Origin: Saccopteryx bilineata
Taxonomy: Eukaryota > Chordata > Mammalia > Chiroptera > Emballonuridae
Length of the DNA: 64,000 nucleotides
NCBI RefSeq assembly: GCF_036850765.1
Contig: NC_089493.1
Location: 17,733,632-17,797,631 of the forward strand
Direction: 5' to 3'
Part shown: one piece after another, positions 43,165 through 56,194 of the stretch
Numbering within the stretch: position 1 is the first letter of the stretch
Layout of the letters: each line of letters opens with the position of its first letter
Translations under genes and position numbers: made by a program
Notes under the pieces: model-generated
Database searches by the model: none
The model's input: only the letters and a program-made list of their open reading frames with translations
What the model was told of the DNA's origin: nothing

Positions 43165-43612
43165 TAAAGTGTGTTGGTTTTTTAGTGCTGTCATAACAGA
43201 TTAACACAAACTTGTGTGAAAACAAAATAATTTTTTTTCAAAGTTCTGGAGTTCAGAAGTGTATTGGCATAATTGACCCCTTCTGAAGGCTCTAAGAGAG
43301 AAATCATGTCAGACCTCTTTCTTAGCTTCTAGTGGTTATAGCAATCCTGGGTGTTCCTTGGCTTGGAGCTGTATCGCTCCAATCCTACCTCCATCTTCCT
43401 ATTGAGTTCTCTCTGTGTATGTCTTCCCAAGGTTTTTTACAAAAGACACCAGTCATTGAATATAGGACCCTACCAACTTCATCCATGACTTCATTTAAAC
43501 TTTGCTAATAACATTTGCAAAGACCCCATTTCCAGGCAAGGTCAGGTTCTGAGTTTCTTGAGCAGACATGACTTTTGGTGGAACATTATTCAACCTAGTA
43601 CACTGGGGATAG
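43165..43612 (-). mobile_element. MLT1-type MaLR LTR
   Basis: On the minus strand it begins near 'aggttgaataatgttccacc', has 'aatggggtctttgcaaatg', 'gactggtgtcttttgt' and 'gaactccagaactttgaaaa', and ends near 'gttaatctgttatgacagc'. This is MLT1 order; diverged. Confidence 0.65.
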
Positions 43613-43614
43613 TT

Positions 43615-44780
43615 CTTCTTATATCAATATATGTTATTCTCTTCTTATATATGTTATTCTTAATTTGCTGGAGTTCTGTTTACTTCCTACTAACTGATCT
43701 CTTGTGGTTCTCATACCCTGCTACAGTTAATAATTTGTTTATATTCAACTTTTCTTGTTCAAACAACTGTAGTGATTCCTGTCTTTTGATTGGACCGAGA
43801 GTACAGTAAACTTTTTCAAAGTAAACGGAATGGAGAGAGTATATTACTTAGAGGAAATAAGGATTGCTGAACAGACAAATATAGTATATGTCTACCACTG
43901 TAACATCAAGAGTCAGAGATTAGCCTTTAATTGCAAAATGTATAAACAATGACTTTGCACATAATGGGCATTTCAATATCATCCAATAATAAATGATGTA
44001 CAGTAGAATGTTCATGTCTTCTATTATTATATCTCTTTGGGGGCAGGAATCTAATTATGTTCTTTACTAATTTTTTAAATACTGAATGTCTGAAAGAGAA
44101 ACATTGTTCCATTCTATTACCATTGATTTTCTAAGAAAACATCTTCTACTAAATCTTCTAGAACCTTATTATTCCTTCCCTTTTGTATCTTCAGGTTTGG
44201 TTCATTAATTTTTATTTAAATTCATTGTTTTAAAAAACAATCAGTCTATATCTTAATTCTACATGTATTCTCAGAACTTTAATTAGGACATTGTCTTGTC
44301 ATAAAATCTTTGAATTAGGCTTTAGATTACTTTTGATTAATACCTTTGAAGCCTAGGATGCCTTTTTAAACATCTTTAGTAGAATGTCCATCAAGCCTCA
44401 ATGTGGGTGGGCCTCATTTAATCAGTTGAAGGGCTAACTAGAATATAAGCTTAAGTAGGATAAAATTCTCTCTTTGTTATCTTTGTACTTATTGTTCTGG
44501 CAGCCTGATTCCTATTTTTTGTTTACCTCTTCTATCAAATCTGGTACTGTCAGTACAAGTGGAGGTTGCAGATGTCCTAAGCCAGAATCCTGATCATCCC
44601 TCTGATCTTTAAAGAAAACTTTTTACTAACTTAGGCTTAGCCATTATATCTGAAAAGTGACAAGATAATAGTTGTTTATACTTTACTCAAAACAATGACT
44701 TTCTTCAAAATAAAGTTATCAATTTTACCTCTTCTCTCTGACTTTGTTTATTTTTATGGAATTATAACATGTGCAATAAT
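43615..44780. other. Unique AT-rich interval, no gene
   Basis: Nothing recognised. Confidence 0.35.
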
Positions 44781-44784
44781 TAGG

Positions 44785-45135
44785 AGTATGTCTTCTGGTG
44801 TCAGAATGCTTGATATGAATCCTATCTCTTCTAATCACTAGTTTAGTAATCTAAAGCAAATTCCTTAATTTCCCTAATCCAAGTTTCTTCATCAACAAAA
44901 GAGATTAATATTTGGAAAACCAACTGTTTCGCTTTGTTCAGGACTTAAGGGTTTTCAGAGTACATGAGACTTTCAGTACTAAGGGCAAACCAAGGTGGTT
45001 GGTCACCAGACATAGCAACCCCCTCAATGAGCTGTTCTGAGGATTAAATGTGAACCTGTGTGTGGCCCTTAGAACAATACCAAGCACAAAATAAATACCC
45101 AGGAGATGTTATCTATTACTACCACTATCTATTAT
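44785..45135 (+). repeat. Probable MIR element with an insertion
   Basis: MIR-like 'gtcagaatgcttgatatgaatcc...tccttaatttccctaatccaag' and then 'gaggattaaatgtgaacc...accaagcacaaaataaatacc', separated by about 100 unrelated bases near 44930-45035. Confidence 0.5.
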
Positions 45136-45139
45136 TCAT

Positions 45140-46115
45140 CTTTCTGAAACTATTATACAGATACTCATTTTTGATAAAAGAATTGTCTTTAGAGTTGCCA
45201 ATGTGTAAGAAAATTATGCTTTAGGGAACTTATTTTATATTTGAACCAAGTCTCTGTTCTCAAAAACTCTTTATTAAAGTGAAAACAACTTCATAAAGAA
45301 ATATCTATAATATCAAGAATGATGAAACTGCAGGAAGAGAATATAACAAAGAATGTTAGAAAGGAGTTGGAAATGAGAGTGAAAATTTTCGTCAGGAGCA
45401 TGATGGCCTGAGAGGGCCTGGTGCTGCTGCTTCCGGGGTGGCCTCGCTAGCAGTGTGCGGGGTGGGGCTGAGGGAGCAGAGAGCAGGAGGTTCTCTAAAG
45501 GCTGGTCTCTGTGCAGCGTTTCAGAAAACACAGGAGGAGGGGCAGTGCAACTCTGTGCGTTAGCTGACATTGTAGGGAGCCATTAGGGGCCTGGTTAGAG
45601 GAAGGGAGAAACAGAAATAAGGCAAGGTACCTTTATGGAAAGAAAAGATATTTAAGATGGAACATATCACTCATCTGTGATGTGATGAATAATTATTATT
45701 AACATTAAGGTATAGGGTATACACTTTGTCTTTACATATAGATACATATATATATGGTATATATATATAGAGAGAGAGATATATATATATTTTAAAAATT
45801 TGAATTTATTCTTTAGAACATTTATTTTTAGTCATCAGATAACATGTAATCAAATATTCATAAATTATTAAATCAAATCTTTATATGTCAGAACTTTATT
45901 GATATATTTATGACACAAAAATACTAGATCCATACATTATAATAGCTTTTATTTTTTTCTTAAAATATTTGAATACCATCTTTTAAAGTAATCTCCCAAA
46001 CATTTAAAAATTGTGGGAAGTCAGTTGTGTAGCTTTCATTTTACGGTAAGTGCAGTAAACACAGGTTTAGGTTACTATCTTCAAGGCTATTATCATATTT
46101 ACGGGCAATTTGTCA
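45140..46115. other. Unique interval with an AT/AG simple repeat
   Basis: No gene. A short TA-rich/(GA)n simple repeat lies at 45738-45792. Confidence 0.35.
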
Positions 46116-46119
46116 TAGT

Positions 46120-46330
46120 AGAAAGAGTATAGTTATCATGAGAGATGAGTAGTTGATAAAATTCTGGCTCTTTGTCATTCCCACATACTATCTGTGAGAC
46201 TCTGGGTCAATTAGCCTAAGCCCCAATTTACCATTTGTAAAATGGCATAATATTATAGTATGATCTACCTTACAGCTTTGTGAAGATTAATTTAATTTAT
46301 ACTGACAAAAGGCTTAGTGCATACAGAAAC
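46120..46330 (+). repeat. MIR element
   Basis: 'tctggctctttgtcattcccac...gtgagactctgggtcaattagcctaagcc...tttgtgaagattaatttaat' follows MIR order well. Confidence 0.6.
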
Positions 46331-46334
46331 CTTA

Positions 46335-48360
46335 TTTGTGTTTTCAACATTTTAAAAGCATTCCTGGTGGGGAAAAAAAAACAAAACAAAACACTGAGGT
46401 GAGAATCAAAGTCACATACATTGTATTATGAGAAAAAATGACATTTTTTATTGTTGATCCTTAAACTCCTGAGGTGAAATATATAACCTCACGTGTATCA
46501 AAGGACATAGCCATGTCCCCAACCTACAGTAGTCATCTCCATTTCACTAAGCAGACCTTAGAATTCAGAACGCAAGGTAGAAGTTCGGTTGTGCCAAATG
46601 AGGAAAGACTGGAGAAGAGTTTCAATCAGTTCCTCTCCCTTCTGCCTGCTGTTTAAGATGATATTTGCTTGTTTTCCCTTTTGTGTAAAGGAATATGTTC
46701 CAATATTTATAATGAGCAGCCAATCAATATTTTATTATGTGTTTTGTAAATCTTATAAAATATTAGTGTATATCATTGTAAAAGCATGTCTTGAATGTTG
46801 TCAATGTCTGGTTTTTTGTTCAATTTCCAAGTAAATTTATCATTCAGTTGTCTCATCTTAAGAAGATGTAACTCATTTATTTTCTATAACTTAATTAAGA
46901 TTTTTTTTTAAATTATGAGATTATTGTTGCCTACAGATAAAAATGACAGACTAAAGCGATACAAATGGAACATTATGGAAAAAAAAAATGACTCCCATTT
47001 TCTGAAGATAAAGTAAGTTTCTTTCCACAGCTTCGGCTAGACAAATTATAACAAAATTTCATCACCTTTTATGGACACAAAGAAACCTAGCAAGATACCT
47101 AGCTGTTCAGTAACGTAGCTTTATACCTCATAAATCGTAATCTAAAACATCCACTGTTTTTAATTGCCCCCATTAGATAATTAAGTTTGACTTAAGGGGA
47201 AAGTCACACCTCATCCTGGAGGAGCTCCAGCGTAGACAGGCTCAATGTCTGCTTAATGAACACCTATCTTTACAGAGCTAACTGCTTTCAACACTTAAGA
47301 CCGGGTTAATGGGTATTTTTATTCACTTAAAATAGGCCACACAATGACTTAAATTAGATTAATGAGGGGCTATAATTTCCTCTCATTAATTACAAATTAA
47401 GGGGAAAAAAAGCTTTTTTTTCATATAATCATGAACTCAGTGAAAGATTGGTCGGAGAGTTTGCTTCTTTTTCCATCATTAGAAAGGCAGAGTTTTCCTT
47501 TTAGAATGTGTAAAAAGTAAAAAATCATGGAGGCTTGCAGATTTCAATGATTTAAAGCGACAGAAATGCGGGTTTTTGCAAATGAAGTTGTACTTCATGG
47601 CGCAAACTGTAAAGAGGATATTTGTGTTTGACACAGGACTGAGGCCTTGGCTGCAGAACTTCTGTGAAATCCATTGTGAAACTATCGGCCTCGCACAGCC
47701 TCTGTGATGTTAGGTTGCCTGAGTATCAAGCTCCCCAAAGGCTGACGAAAACCACATGAAAAGATGCTCTTTGTTTTGCTGTTGGGTGTTGATATTTATT
47801 TACAACACACATAAGGGTTAATCTGAGTCCTGAGGTGTGGAAAGGCTCTTGCCCCTTTCTTGGTCAACTCCTTTATTATTTTTGATGGGAGGGCCTAGGT
47901 TTACCTTGGACGCACTTCTGTGAGAATCACTGCATCAACATTGACGTCACTGCCTCAAGTAACCACTTCAAAGGGTAGGGGAAGAGTTTAATGCCTTCTT
48001 CTCCATTCTAATGTGGAAGACATTCCAAAGAGAGTGGTTGAAATGATAGACCTTTACATTCCTTCTACATATTACTTTGAATTTTTTTCACCACTTTTCC
48101 CCCTCATTGATTCAACAAACATATATAATATTATGTCTTTTTGATAGAAAATATTGAGTCAGGAGTTCTATGAATAAACATGTGTGTGGACATGTTTGAA
48201 ACAACACTATTTTCTCTGTTAGTGACACAGAACCAGTATATGGAAAGAACTCTGTAACCATTTGTTCAACAACAGAATGCGTGGTTTAAGGGGGTAGGAC
48301 ATGGCAGAGCAATGGCCAACATACAAAAACTTGTGTGTTCACTTTCCTGAAGGAAATCTT
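46335..48360. other. Repeat-poor interval, possible conserved non-coding DNA
   Basis: No gene. From about 46900 to 48100 I see no transposable element. The part 47150-47750 has clustered homeodomain-type TTAAT/ATTA cores (for example TTAATTACAAATTAAGG), TTTGCAAAT and few CpG losses, features often seen in developmental enhancers. This is inference only. Confidence 0.3.
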
Positions 48361-48364
48361 GTAC

Positions 48365-48510
48365 AACTTTACTTAATGCCCCCAGCAATCCTCCAAATTA
48401 GAAATTATTAATACTTCAGTCATGAAGAAATTAAAGTTCATTACATTGGTGTGACTTATCCCAGTTCAAAAACTGAAACTGGAACCCAAGTGGTTCTGAG
48501 TAGATAGACT
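48365..48510 (-). repeat. Probable MIR fragment
   Basis: 'cagcaatcctccaaattag...catgaagaaattaaagttcattacattgg' follows antisense MIR order. Confidence 0.45.
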
Positions 48511-48514
48511 CAGC

Positions 48515-49575
48515 CCATCTTGCCTGGTCACATTTATTCCTCAAACATTTTGGGGAAAACACATTATACTTTAACTAGTGTATACAATAAGACTAAAATT
48601 AACTCAATATTTTGAAACACAACAGGAAGCTTTAAGTGCATTTGGCATGAATTAGTATCCTCTAAGCTATATTCATAAATTTCTGCCATTAATTTTTAAT
48701 TTCTTCTGTGATATAATTTGAGAAGCACTGATATACCTCATTGTCTCTAGTTAAAATAAAAAGTGGAAGTGTATCCTCTGAGGGTTAAAACCAAGATACT
48801 TAGATCATGGGACCCAAGTGTTATATACATACACAGTTTACACTTTAAATATTAGATAGTCCTTTACTGTTTGTTTAAAGAAAGACAAGTCAGAAATCCT
48901 GGAATGTACTTCCTATTCCTCGGGACCTCAAATAGGTCCTGGCATAGGAGAGATACTGAAATTATATTATCTTGGTTTCTTCCTTCTGAACTTACTTTGG
49001 AGCCAGTAATTCCTGCGTTGTTCGGTATTTCTCCAATATTTTCCTGAACAGCATTTCCAAGTACTAGATGGCCGTGTAAGCATTAACAGAGTTCATTTAT
49101 ATAAATAAGCCATAATACTATTCAAGTTATAATACTTAGGTGTTTTTGTAACTACAGTGATGGATTATAACAATTTCTAACAGTGTTCTATAATGAGTCA
49201 TTGTTCAGTGAGGAAGTCAACAGTGGAAAAAGCCATGACTACCCTTTTTTCTTGGTTTGGGAACCTCCATAGGCTCAGCAGCCCACACAAACTCATTTAC
49301 TTGAATGCCAAACAATTTATATATCTTGCTGCATGGTAGTCATGCTCACAAGGAACAAAACTACATTAGTAACTAGTTTGTGCAGTAGGCTGGAAAACCT
49401 CAAAATAGAAACACATTGAAATCTTTTAGCCACACAAAACCTTCTGGAATAAATTGTCTATCTGTTGAAGGGAAAAGATAAGGAACTATTTATGTTTCTA
49501 CTCATGGGCACAGGTACTTTTGTGTGGGAAACTGCTCATATTCAAGTTGAGTCATGCCTAGAAAGCAAAAACTTA
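48515..49575. other. Unique interval, no gene
   Basis: Nothing recognised. Confidence 0.35.
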
Positions 49576-49579
49576 GATC

Positions 49580-49775
49580 TGTGCTGTCCAGTGTGACAGC
49601 ACTAGCCACATACATCTACTGAGCAAATGTTTAAACAATAATACTTTGATATATTGGGTTCGATAAGACATGGTTTTTACTTTACCATCTCTTTTTACTC
49701 TTTTCAAAGACACAGCTACTGAAAAACTTAAAATTGCACTTGTGGTTTACATTATCTCCAGTGGACAAGTCTAGC
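49580..49775. repeat. Probable hAT-Charlie non-autonomous element, decayed
   Basis: 'tctgtgctgtccagtgtgacagcactagccacat' and a complementary end 'tccagtggacaagtctag' recall the 'cagtgctgtccaat...ggacagc' Charlie-type inverted ends with 'agccacat' inside. Strongly decayed. Confidence 0.5.
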
Positions 49776-49843
49776 CTAGATTATAAAGTATGTGTGTGTT
49801 ACTTGCTAAGTTAGTTGCTGAAACCATTAATGAAAGGTAGAGT

Positions 49844-50220
49844 TGACACTGGTCAGTTGGCTCAGTGGTAGAGCATTGACTCTGTGTGTAGATGTCCTGG
49901 GTTTGATTCCTGGTCGGGGCACACAGGAGAACTGCCCATCTGATTCTCTACCCCTCTTCCTCTCAATTCTCTTTTCTCCCTTCCTCTTAAAGACATGACT
50001 CTATTGGAACGAGTTGGCCCCAGGCATGGAAGATGGCTCCATGACCTCTGCCTCAGGCACTAACAAGAGCTCATTTGCTGAGCAATGGAACAAGGCCTCA
50101 GATGGGCCAAGCATTATCCCCCAGTGGGCTTGCCTCGTGGATCTCAGTTGAAGTTCATGTGAGAGTGTCTCTCTGTCTCCCCTCCTCTCACTGAGTTAAA
50201 AAATAATAAATAAATAAATA
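49844..50220 (+). mobile_element. Ves-type SINE, diverged
   Basis: Head 'actggtcagttggctcagtgg', B-box 'gggtttgattcctgg' and an (AAAT)n tail; GTAGAGT flanks both sides (49837-49843 and 50221-50227). Confidence 0.85.
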
Positions 50221-50227
50221 GTAGAGT

Positions 50228-51034
50228 CACATAATTTACTGTTCAAATTTGGAGTGTAAAAGCAGGACTACTGATAACTATGCTAGAATAATAGGCATAA
50301 ATTAGGACATGGAACTTCACTCTGGTCAATGTGAGATATACATGTTTGACATTCTAGTTGTTCAGGCTGTCCCCTGCAATCAGAGGCATAGGTACATTTT
50401 ATTCATAAACCAAATTTATGATAACTGCTAACTTTCCAAACCAACACATCTAAATGACAGCAAGATCTGATCCGTTCTCTTTGTTCACCACTGTACTCCT
50501 AACACACTGCTGAGTGAATATTTGTTAATAAATGAGTGAATAAATTGACATAAGTACTTCATATTCCAGGTATTTAATATAAGCTTTTATTATTATATCT
50601 CTAAATTACTTTTTTATTTAGAAAAGTTTTTTAAAGGCTTATTTTGTTTTTCAAATTAAAATGTATGATTTTAATACTGCTAAATTTCTTTCAACAACTT
50701 AGTTCTTTTGAAAATTGTCCAGTTTAATTTTTTTTTGTATTTTGGTGTTTTATTTCAAATCCCACCAAATATTAACTTTCACTTTGAAAGAATCTACACC
50801 CTATTAATTTGTGAATATAGAAACATTTGGATTCTTTTAAATGTTTCGATATTATATATAAAATTAGCATATAACTGAAGCCTCAATTAAATTTTCAATT
50901 AAAACTTTCAAATTGTAATCACAAGTCTGCCTTGTAATTCTCACACACTAAATTCTCTTGAATGGCATATATATTTAAATGATCAAACATGAGAATTTCT
51001 TAAATTATTTTATCAACTTAATACTTTTCTTAAT
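50228..51034. other. Unique AT-rich interval, no gene
   Basis: Nothing recognised. Confidence 0.35.
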
Positions 51035-51600
51035 TAAAAAATTTATTTATTTATTTATTGTTTATTTATTAATTTTTGGATTTTTCTGAAGTTAGAAGCG
51101 AGGAGGCAGTCAGACAGACTTGTGTATGCACCCGACCAGGATCCACCTGGCATGCCTACCATGGGGAGATACTCTGCTCATCTGTAGCGTTGCTCCATTG
51201 TGACAGGAGCCATTCTAGCATCTGAGACAGAGGCCGTGGAACCATCCTCAGCGCCCGGGCCAGCTTTGCTCCAGTGGAGTCTTGGCTGCATGAGGGGAAG
51301 AGAGAGATAAAGAGGAAGGAGAGAGAGGAGGGTGGGGAAGCAGATGGGTGCCTCTCCTGTGTGCCTTAGCCAGGAATTGAACCTGGGACTTCCACACGCT
51401 GGGCCGACGCTCTTCCACTGAGCCAACCCAGTCAAGGCCAGAAAAACAAATTATTGATTTCAGCGAGAGAGGAAGGAAGAGAGAGAGAGAGAGACAGAGA
51501 CAGAACATTTGTTCCTGTATGTGCCCTAACTGAGGATTGAACCAGCAAATTCTGTGTTTCAAGACAATGCTCTAACCAACCGAGCTATCCAGCCAGGGCT
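51035..51600 (-). mobile_element. Older short SINE split by a Ves-type SINE
   Basis: The head is at 51600 (minus strand AGCCCTGGCTGGATAGCTCG) and the body runs to about 51438 ('tgaaatcaataatttg'). Its A/T-rich tail ('aaataaataaataaatttttta' type, 51035-51075) lies beyond the Ves-type SINE at 51085-51437. The order shows which insertion came first. Confidence 0.7.
51085..51437 (-). mobile_element. Ves-type SINE nested in an older SINE
   Basis: Minus-strand head GGCCTTGACTGGGTTGGCTC, 'ctccactggagcaaagctgg', 'ccaggtggatcctggtcggg' and a tail near 51085. Confidence 0.85.
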
Positions 51601-51609
51601 CAATTCAAG

Positions 51610-51610
<1 letters not shown>

Positions 51611-51644
<34 letters not shown>
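51611..51644. repeat. (GT)n microsatellite
   Basis: About 17 GT units, probably grown from the end of the SINE that follows. Confidence 0.93.
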
Positions 51645-51645
<1 letters not shown>

Positions 51646-51940
51646 CTAAGACAGAAAGAAACAGAGAGAAGGACAGATAGGAACAGACAATAAGGGAGAG
51701 AGATGAGAAGTATCAATTTCTTGTTGCAGCAGCTTAGTTGTTCATTGATTGCTTTCTCATATGTGCCTTGACTGAGGGGCCACAGCAGAGCGAGTAACCC
51801 CATGCTCAAGCCAGTGACCTTGGGCTCAAACCTTGCTCAAACCAGATGAGCCTGCATTCAAACTGGCGACCTCGAGGTTTCTAACCTGTGTCCCCTGCAT
51901 CCGTCTGAAGCACTATTTACTTACCACTGCCTGGTAAGGC
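51645..51940 (-). mobile_element. Long GGCGCAG-type SINE
   Basis: Minus-strand copy recognised by 'gtcaaggcacatatgagaaagc', 'gggttactcgctctgctg' and head 'gccttaccaggcagtgg'. Its left end runs into the GT repeat. Confidence 0.8.
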
Positions 51941-51944
51941 TTAA

Positions 51945-54900
51945 CTTAATTTTTATACTTGATTTTAAATCTCCCATGTTGAAGATACTACTAAGAAAAC
52001 GACTGTGTTTGTGAAATATTTGAGGGAATACTGGTGCGCACAGACTTCATGGTAACAGAGACATCAGCTGGGATGCTGCCTGGCTTCTTGCAGGTTTTTT
52101 GTGAGTCAACAAGGTGGCTCCTTCTACCTCACTTATTTGGTGTTGGGACCACTGTCCTCATAGTTGTGCAGTTCGTCCCCACCTTCATAAAATTTGTGGG
52201 GCCCAATGTGAAGTGAACATTCATGATCCTTTTCCAAAACGTTTAAAAATTTTCAAGGCAAAGAGTGAGAGCAGAACTTGCTACTAAGCACAGATCCCTA
52301 TGAAGCAGGTGCCCTTGAATGATCGGAAAGGTTGAATGCCTTGTTCATGTCTTTGACCAGCTTTAGATGCTGAGACTTCTACCTCTGATGTTCAATTGAA
52401 TTTTATATTTTATTGCCTTTTGAATCATGTGTCTTTTCAGTGAGCCAAAAAACCCCTTCATTCATGAGAGAATATTTAGTAGACCATACAATGTATCCAG
52501 AAATAAAAATGCCTTAATTTTTGCATATTTTTATTGTTTATCTTTCTCACTGTGATAACAGTTTTAATGCTCTTCTTTTCAGAAGACATCCATCCTTATT
52601 TTAGACTGTCATTGTGCTAAAATTAAAGGAAGTTATAGAAATGGTTGACCTAGTCTGGTTTTACCAGCCTCTTCATTTTTCTTCCCTCCCTGTCTCGATT
52701 CCTTCTTTGTTTTCCTTCTTGCCTTTCTGCAAATGTGTACTGCACTGATACTACCTTACAAACTTCATGGAAACCACTAAAGGAAAATTCTTACTTTCAA
52801 CAGTTGACTCAAATATTCAGTTTACATAATTTTTGTTTATTTCTTTTAATTATTGCTATACCGTTTCCATAAAGTACTCAATAAGCAAATTTTTTCAAAT
52901 TCCCAAAATGAATGTAGAGCATGTTTTATTCTTTCTAGATGTATAAAAGTTTATGTAAAGACTTAGACCTACAAAATATTTCAAAGATATAAGTAAATGT
53001 TTTAATGCTATCTTCATACATTTGCAGGACTTATTTGGGGAAGACATGGACCATCCTTTTGCATAGAGGAGAGGTGAGCATCGTGGTGTCTCTTAGTTTC
53101 AGGCAGGGAATAGCATGTAGTTTTTGGAAAGTAAGGTAGGATTTGAGAGAATCTTCACTGTTTTTTGACAATCTGCAGCAACTTGTGGAATTTGCATAAG
53201 CCTCAGAAGTATAGGAATGAATAGTCATTTTACCAACACCAAGGCATAAATTCATCTCAACAAATTTAGAAATTTAGAGCAGTAAACTTTAGGTGCCACC
53301 TCACAAGATTAGTTGGGTGTTAAGACCTATTTGAAGGTTGTCTGCTTAAACACTTCAAGGTGTTCCATCAAGAAAAAGACTGGTTGTTTTATAGACAAGA
53401 ACAATAAATAGCTGGAAGTCGATCACATACTTTCATTTCAAACATAATAGTCAGACTTACATTCAAATTCCAGTACTATCACCAATTAGATTCACCAGTT
53501 TTCTCTGTAAAGTTTCTGTTTCTATTGACTAAAATTTAATTCCTATTTTACTATGATATTTATGAAGTGATCCCTAAGCCTTATGCAAAGTGGATTTCTC
53601 CAGGATCTTTATTAAGAACTTTTAAATCCAGTCACATTCTTTCCTAGTAGATGATATGATTTGGATAGTTGTCTGAACCAAATAATGGAATTAGATCTCT
53701 GTTTACCTATACTTTTTATGTTTATTATTATATTGGATGAACTTTGGGCATTAGTTTGATTTTCAAATCCTCCCACAATAAAATAATATTAAGGTAGTTT
53801 ATGTAGCCTATCTAGGTTAATTCCTAATTTCTGTTAGTAATTATTATTGTCACATGTATAATTATTAAAGAAAAAAAAGACTCACCATACCAGACAAAGT
53901 CGTGCATTAAGCTGACAATCTCTGTTCTTTATTTTCCATCTTAATCCTTATTTGATTCATTTTTGTTATTGAGCTGAGACTACGTATTGTTATAAAACAA
54001 GTAAATAAAACTAGGAAAATACAATTGCTACTTAAAAGTTAATTGAACTTAAGTCTAATGCTTTACAATGCCCATATTTAACATTGAAGCTAGTACCTGA
54101 GGATCTATAGAATTAGGCATTTTCTTTATTATAATTTCATTCGAGAAATGGTGTTAAAAGATTGTCCTGAGGTGACTCAATGGATAGAATGAGACATGAT
54201 CTACACATTCATTTTCTTAACCTCAATTATTTGAAAGGGTGTGTAAATTCACATGGGTAGGGTTGGTGGGAAATGGTGATCAGCGGTTTTTGCAGCTCGA
54301 TGTGTTGGCCAATACTTTTCCACCAAGCTGATCTCGTGTTGTTTATAAAACGTGGAGGAATTTAGATTATTTAGTATTCTGTCTCATCCTGAAACATTGG
54401 CAGTGTAACTTACATAGGTATTTCTCAATACTTTTGGACCAATGTTTTTTTTTACCTAAATTTATATTTATATTAAAATCAATTTTGGGAAGACGTTATG
54501 CTTTCAAATATGTCATCAGGCTTAGCACAGTAAGTTGAGCTCACCTGTCACAGCTTGTCGGGAATATAATTAAGTGAGATCTTGTAGCAAGAATGAAATT
54601 CATCATGTCGCCACTGGAGAAATCTATCAAAGTTTCCATTTGTTTCACTATATCCTTGTCTGATCAAATCCATTTGAATCTGAAAAAATTTAATTCCAAG
54701 GACTGACATGATGACAGGAAACAGCTGGTAAAAGGCCCCAAGATGCCTTATACTCTTTCATGTAATTACATGCAGTTTTCTAAGAACATTCAAAAGGATT
54801 ACTTATAATTACAGTTTCATTATGGTATCATTGATTTTCCCCTCAGATTGGAGAGTCAAAATTTATAACATTCTTTGTACAGTTATTAATACCAAATATT

Positions 54901-55080
54901 TTTGTGAGAACAAATTATAAAAACATTGAAGGAAGTATAAGCCTAACTATATTATATTTATTCTTTTCTTGTATTCAGGAAGGAATTATTATGAAGCTAA
55001 GGTTACATGCATGTAAATTGAAAACTCAGGACCTGCCAACATAACACACACCCAATCAATCAAACGTATTTTTCTTTGTG
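51945..55080. other. Unique AT-rich interval, no gene
   Basis: More than 3 kb without a gene or a repeat that I can name. Short open frames carry no recognisable motif. Confidence 0.35.
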
Positions 55081-55084
55081 CAAA

Positions 55085-55250
55085 TGACCTCCCATGCTCT
55101 GTATTACCTCATATGATTTTTACCTCAACTATATGAGGTGACAATAGCAGGCATTTTATTTGATAAAATTGATTCTCAGACTTTTTAAGTTATCTGTCCA
55201 TTGTATTGCAAGTAAAGCCAGATTTCTAACTGTAAATTCAATTTCTTTGC
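55085..55250 (-). repeat. Probable MIR fragment
   Basis: 'ttacctcatatgatttttacctcaactatatgaggtgacaatagc...cagactttttaagttatctg' follows antisense MIR order. Confidence 0.45.
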
Positions 55251-55315
55251 CTTTAATAAAGAATAGAAAAATGACATTTAAAAAGTCTTTATTTTATTTT
55301 TTTAGCTAAATATTT

Positions 55316-55790
55316 TTTTAATTTTTAAACTAAATTTATTTGGTGGTTTTTATTAATAAAAATTATATAGATTTCAAGTGAACAAGTCTATAGTAAGCCA
55401 TCTATATATTGCATTGTGTGTTTATCAGCCAAAGTCTTTACCTTTCATTACTATTTATTTGACCTTTTTACCCTTTGGTATCTCTCCTCCATCCCCCTTT
55501 TCTTCTTGTAACCACCATACTGTTGTTTGTGTCTGTGAGTTTCTTTCTGTTTGTCTTTTTAAAATTTTTACTAATTGTAATTTATTGTGTTTACATGGAT
55601 TCAAGTGTCCCACTCAATATAATACCCTCACACCCCAACCACATGCCCCCCATTCCACCCTTAGCCCCCCTCCCCCTAACTCTCTCCTCTCCTTCTCTCT
55701 GGGTGTTTGTGTTTCTTGTAGCAACATGTCCTTTAGTTCTCTGTATATAGTAGATTACTGCGTGTTCCTAAGAACTGGATTATATTTTTT
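55316..55790 (-). mobile_element. LINE-1 3' ends, two fragments
   Basis: 55316-55565 matches the antisense of an L1 3' UTR of the kind at 30085 ('gtaaccaccatactgttgtttgtgtctgtgag'). 55565-55790 is the antisense of a second L1 3' end ('tttattgtgtttacatggattcaagtg'), related to 56635-56740. Confidence 0.6.
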
Positions 55791-55809
55791 AAAAATTATA
55801 AAAATTGAG

Positions 55810-56181
55810 GCCCTGGCTGGTTGGCTCAGTGGTAGAGCATTGGCCTGGCATGTGGAAGTCCTGGGTTTGATTGCTGGACAGGGCACACAGAAGAAGCACC
55901 CACCTGCTTCTCCACCCCTTCTCTTCTCCTTTCTCTCTATCTCTTCCTCTCCTGCAGTCAAGGCTCCATTGGAGCAAAGTTGGCCAGGGGGTTGAGGATG
56001 GCTCCATAACCTCTGCCTGAGGTGCTAGAATGGCTCTGGTTGCAGCAAAGCAATGCCCCAGATGGGCAGAGCAATGCCCCCTAGTGAGCTTGCCTGGTCA
56101 ATCCTGGTTAGACACATGTGGGAGTTTGTCTTTCTACCTTCCCACTTCTCACTTCAGAAAAATTTAAATAAAATAAAAATT
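55810..56181 (+). mobile_element. Ves-type SINE (first of a tandem pair)
   Basis: Head GGCCCTGGCTGGTTGGCTCA, all internal blocks and an A-rich tail. Its left duplication AATTATAAAAATTGAG (55794-55809) is found again only after the second SINE (56591-56606). Confidence 0.87.
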
Positions 56182-56194
56182 AAAAAAAATTATA

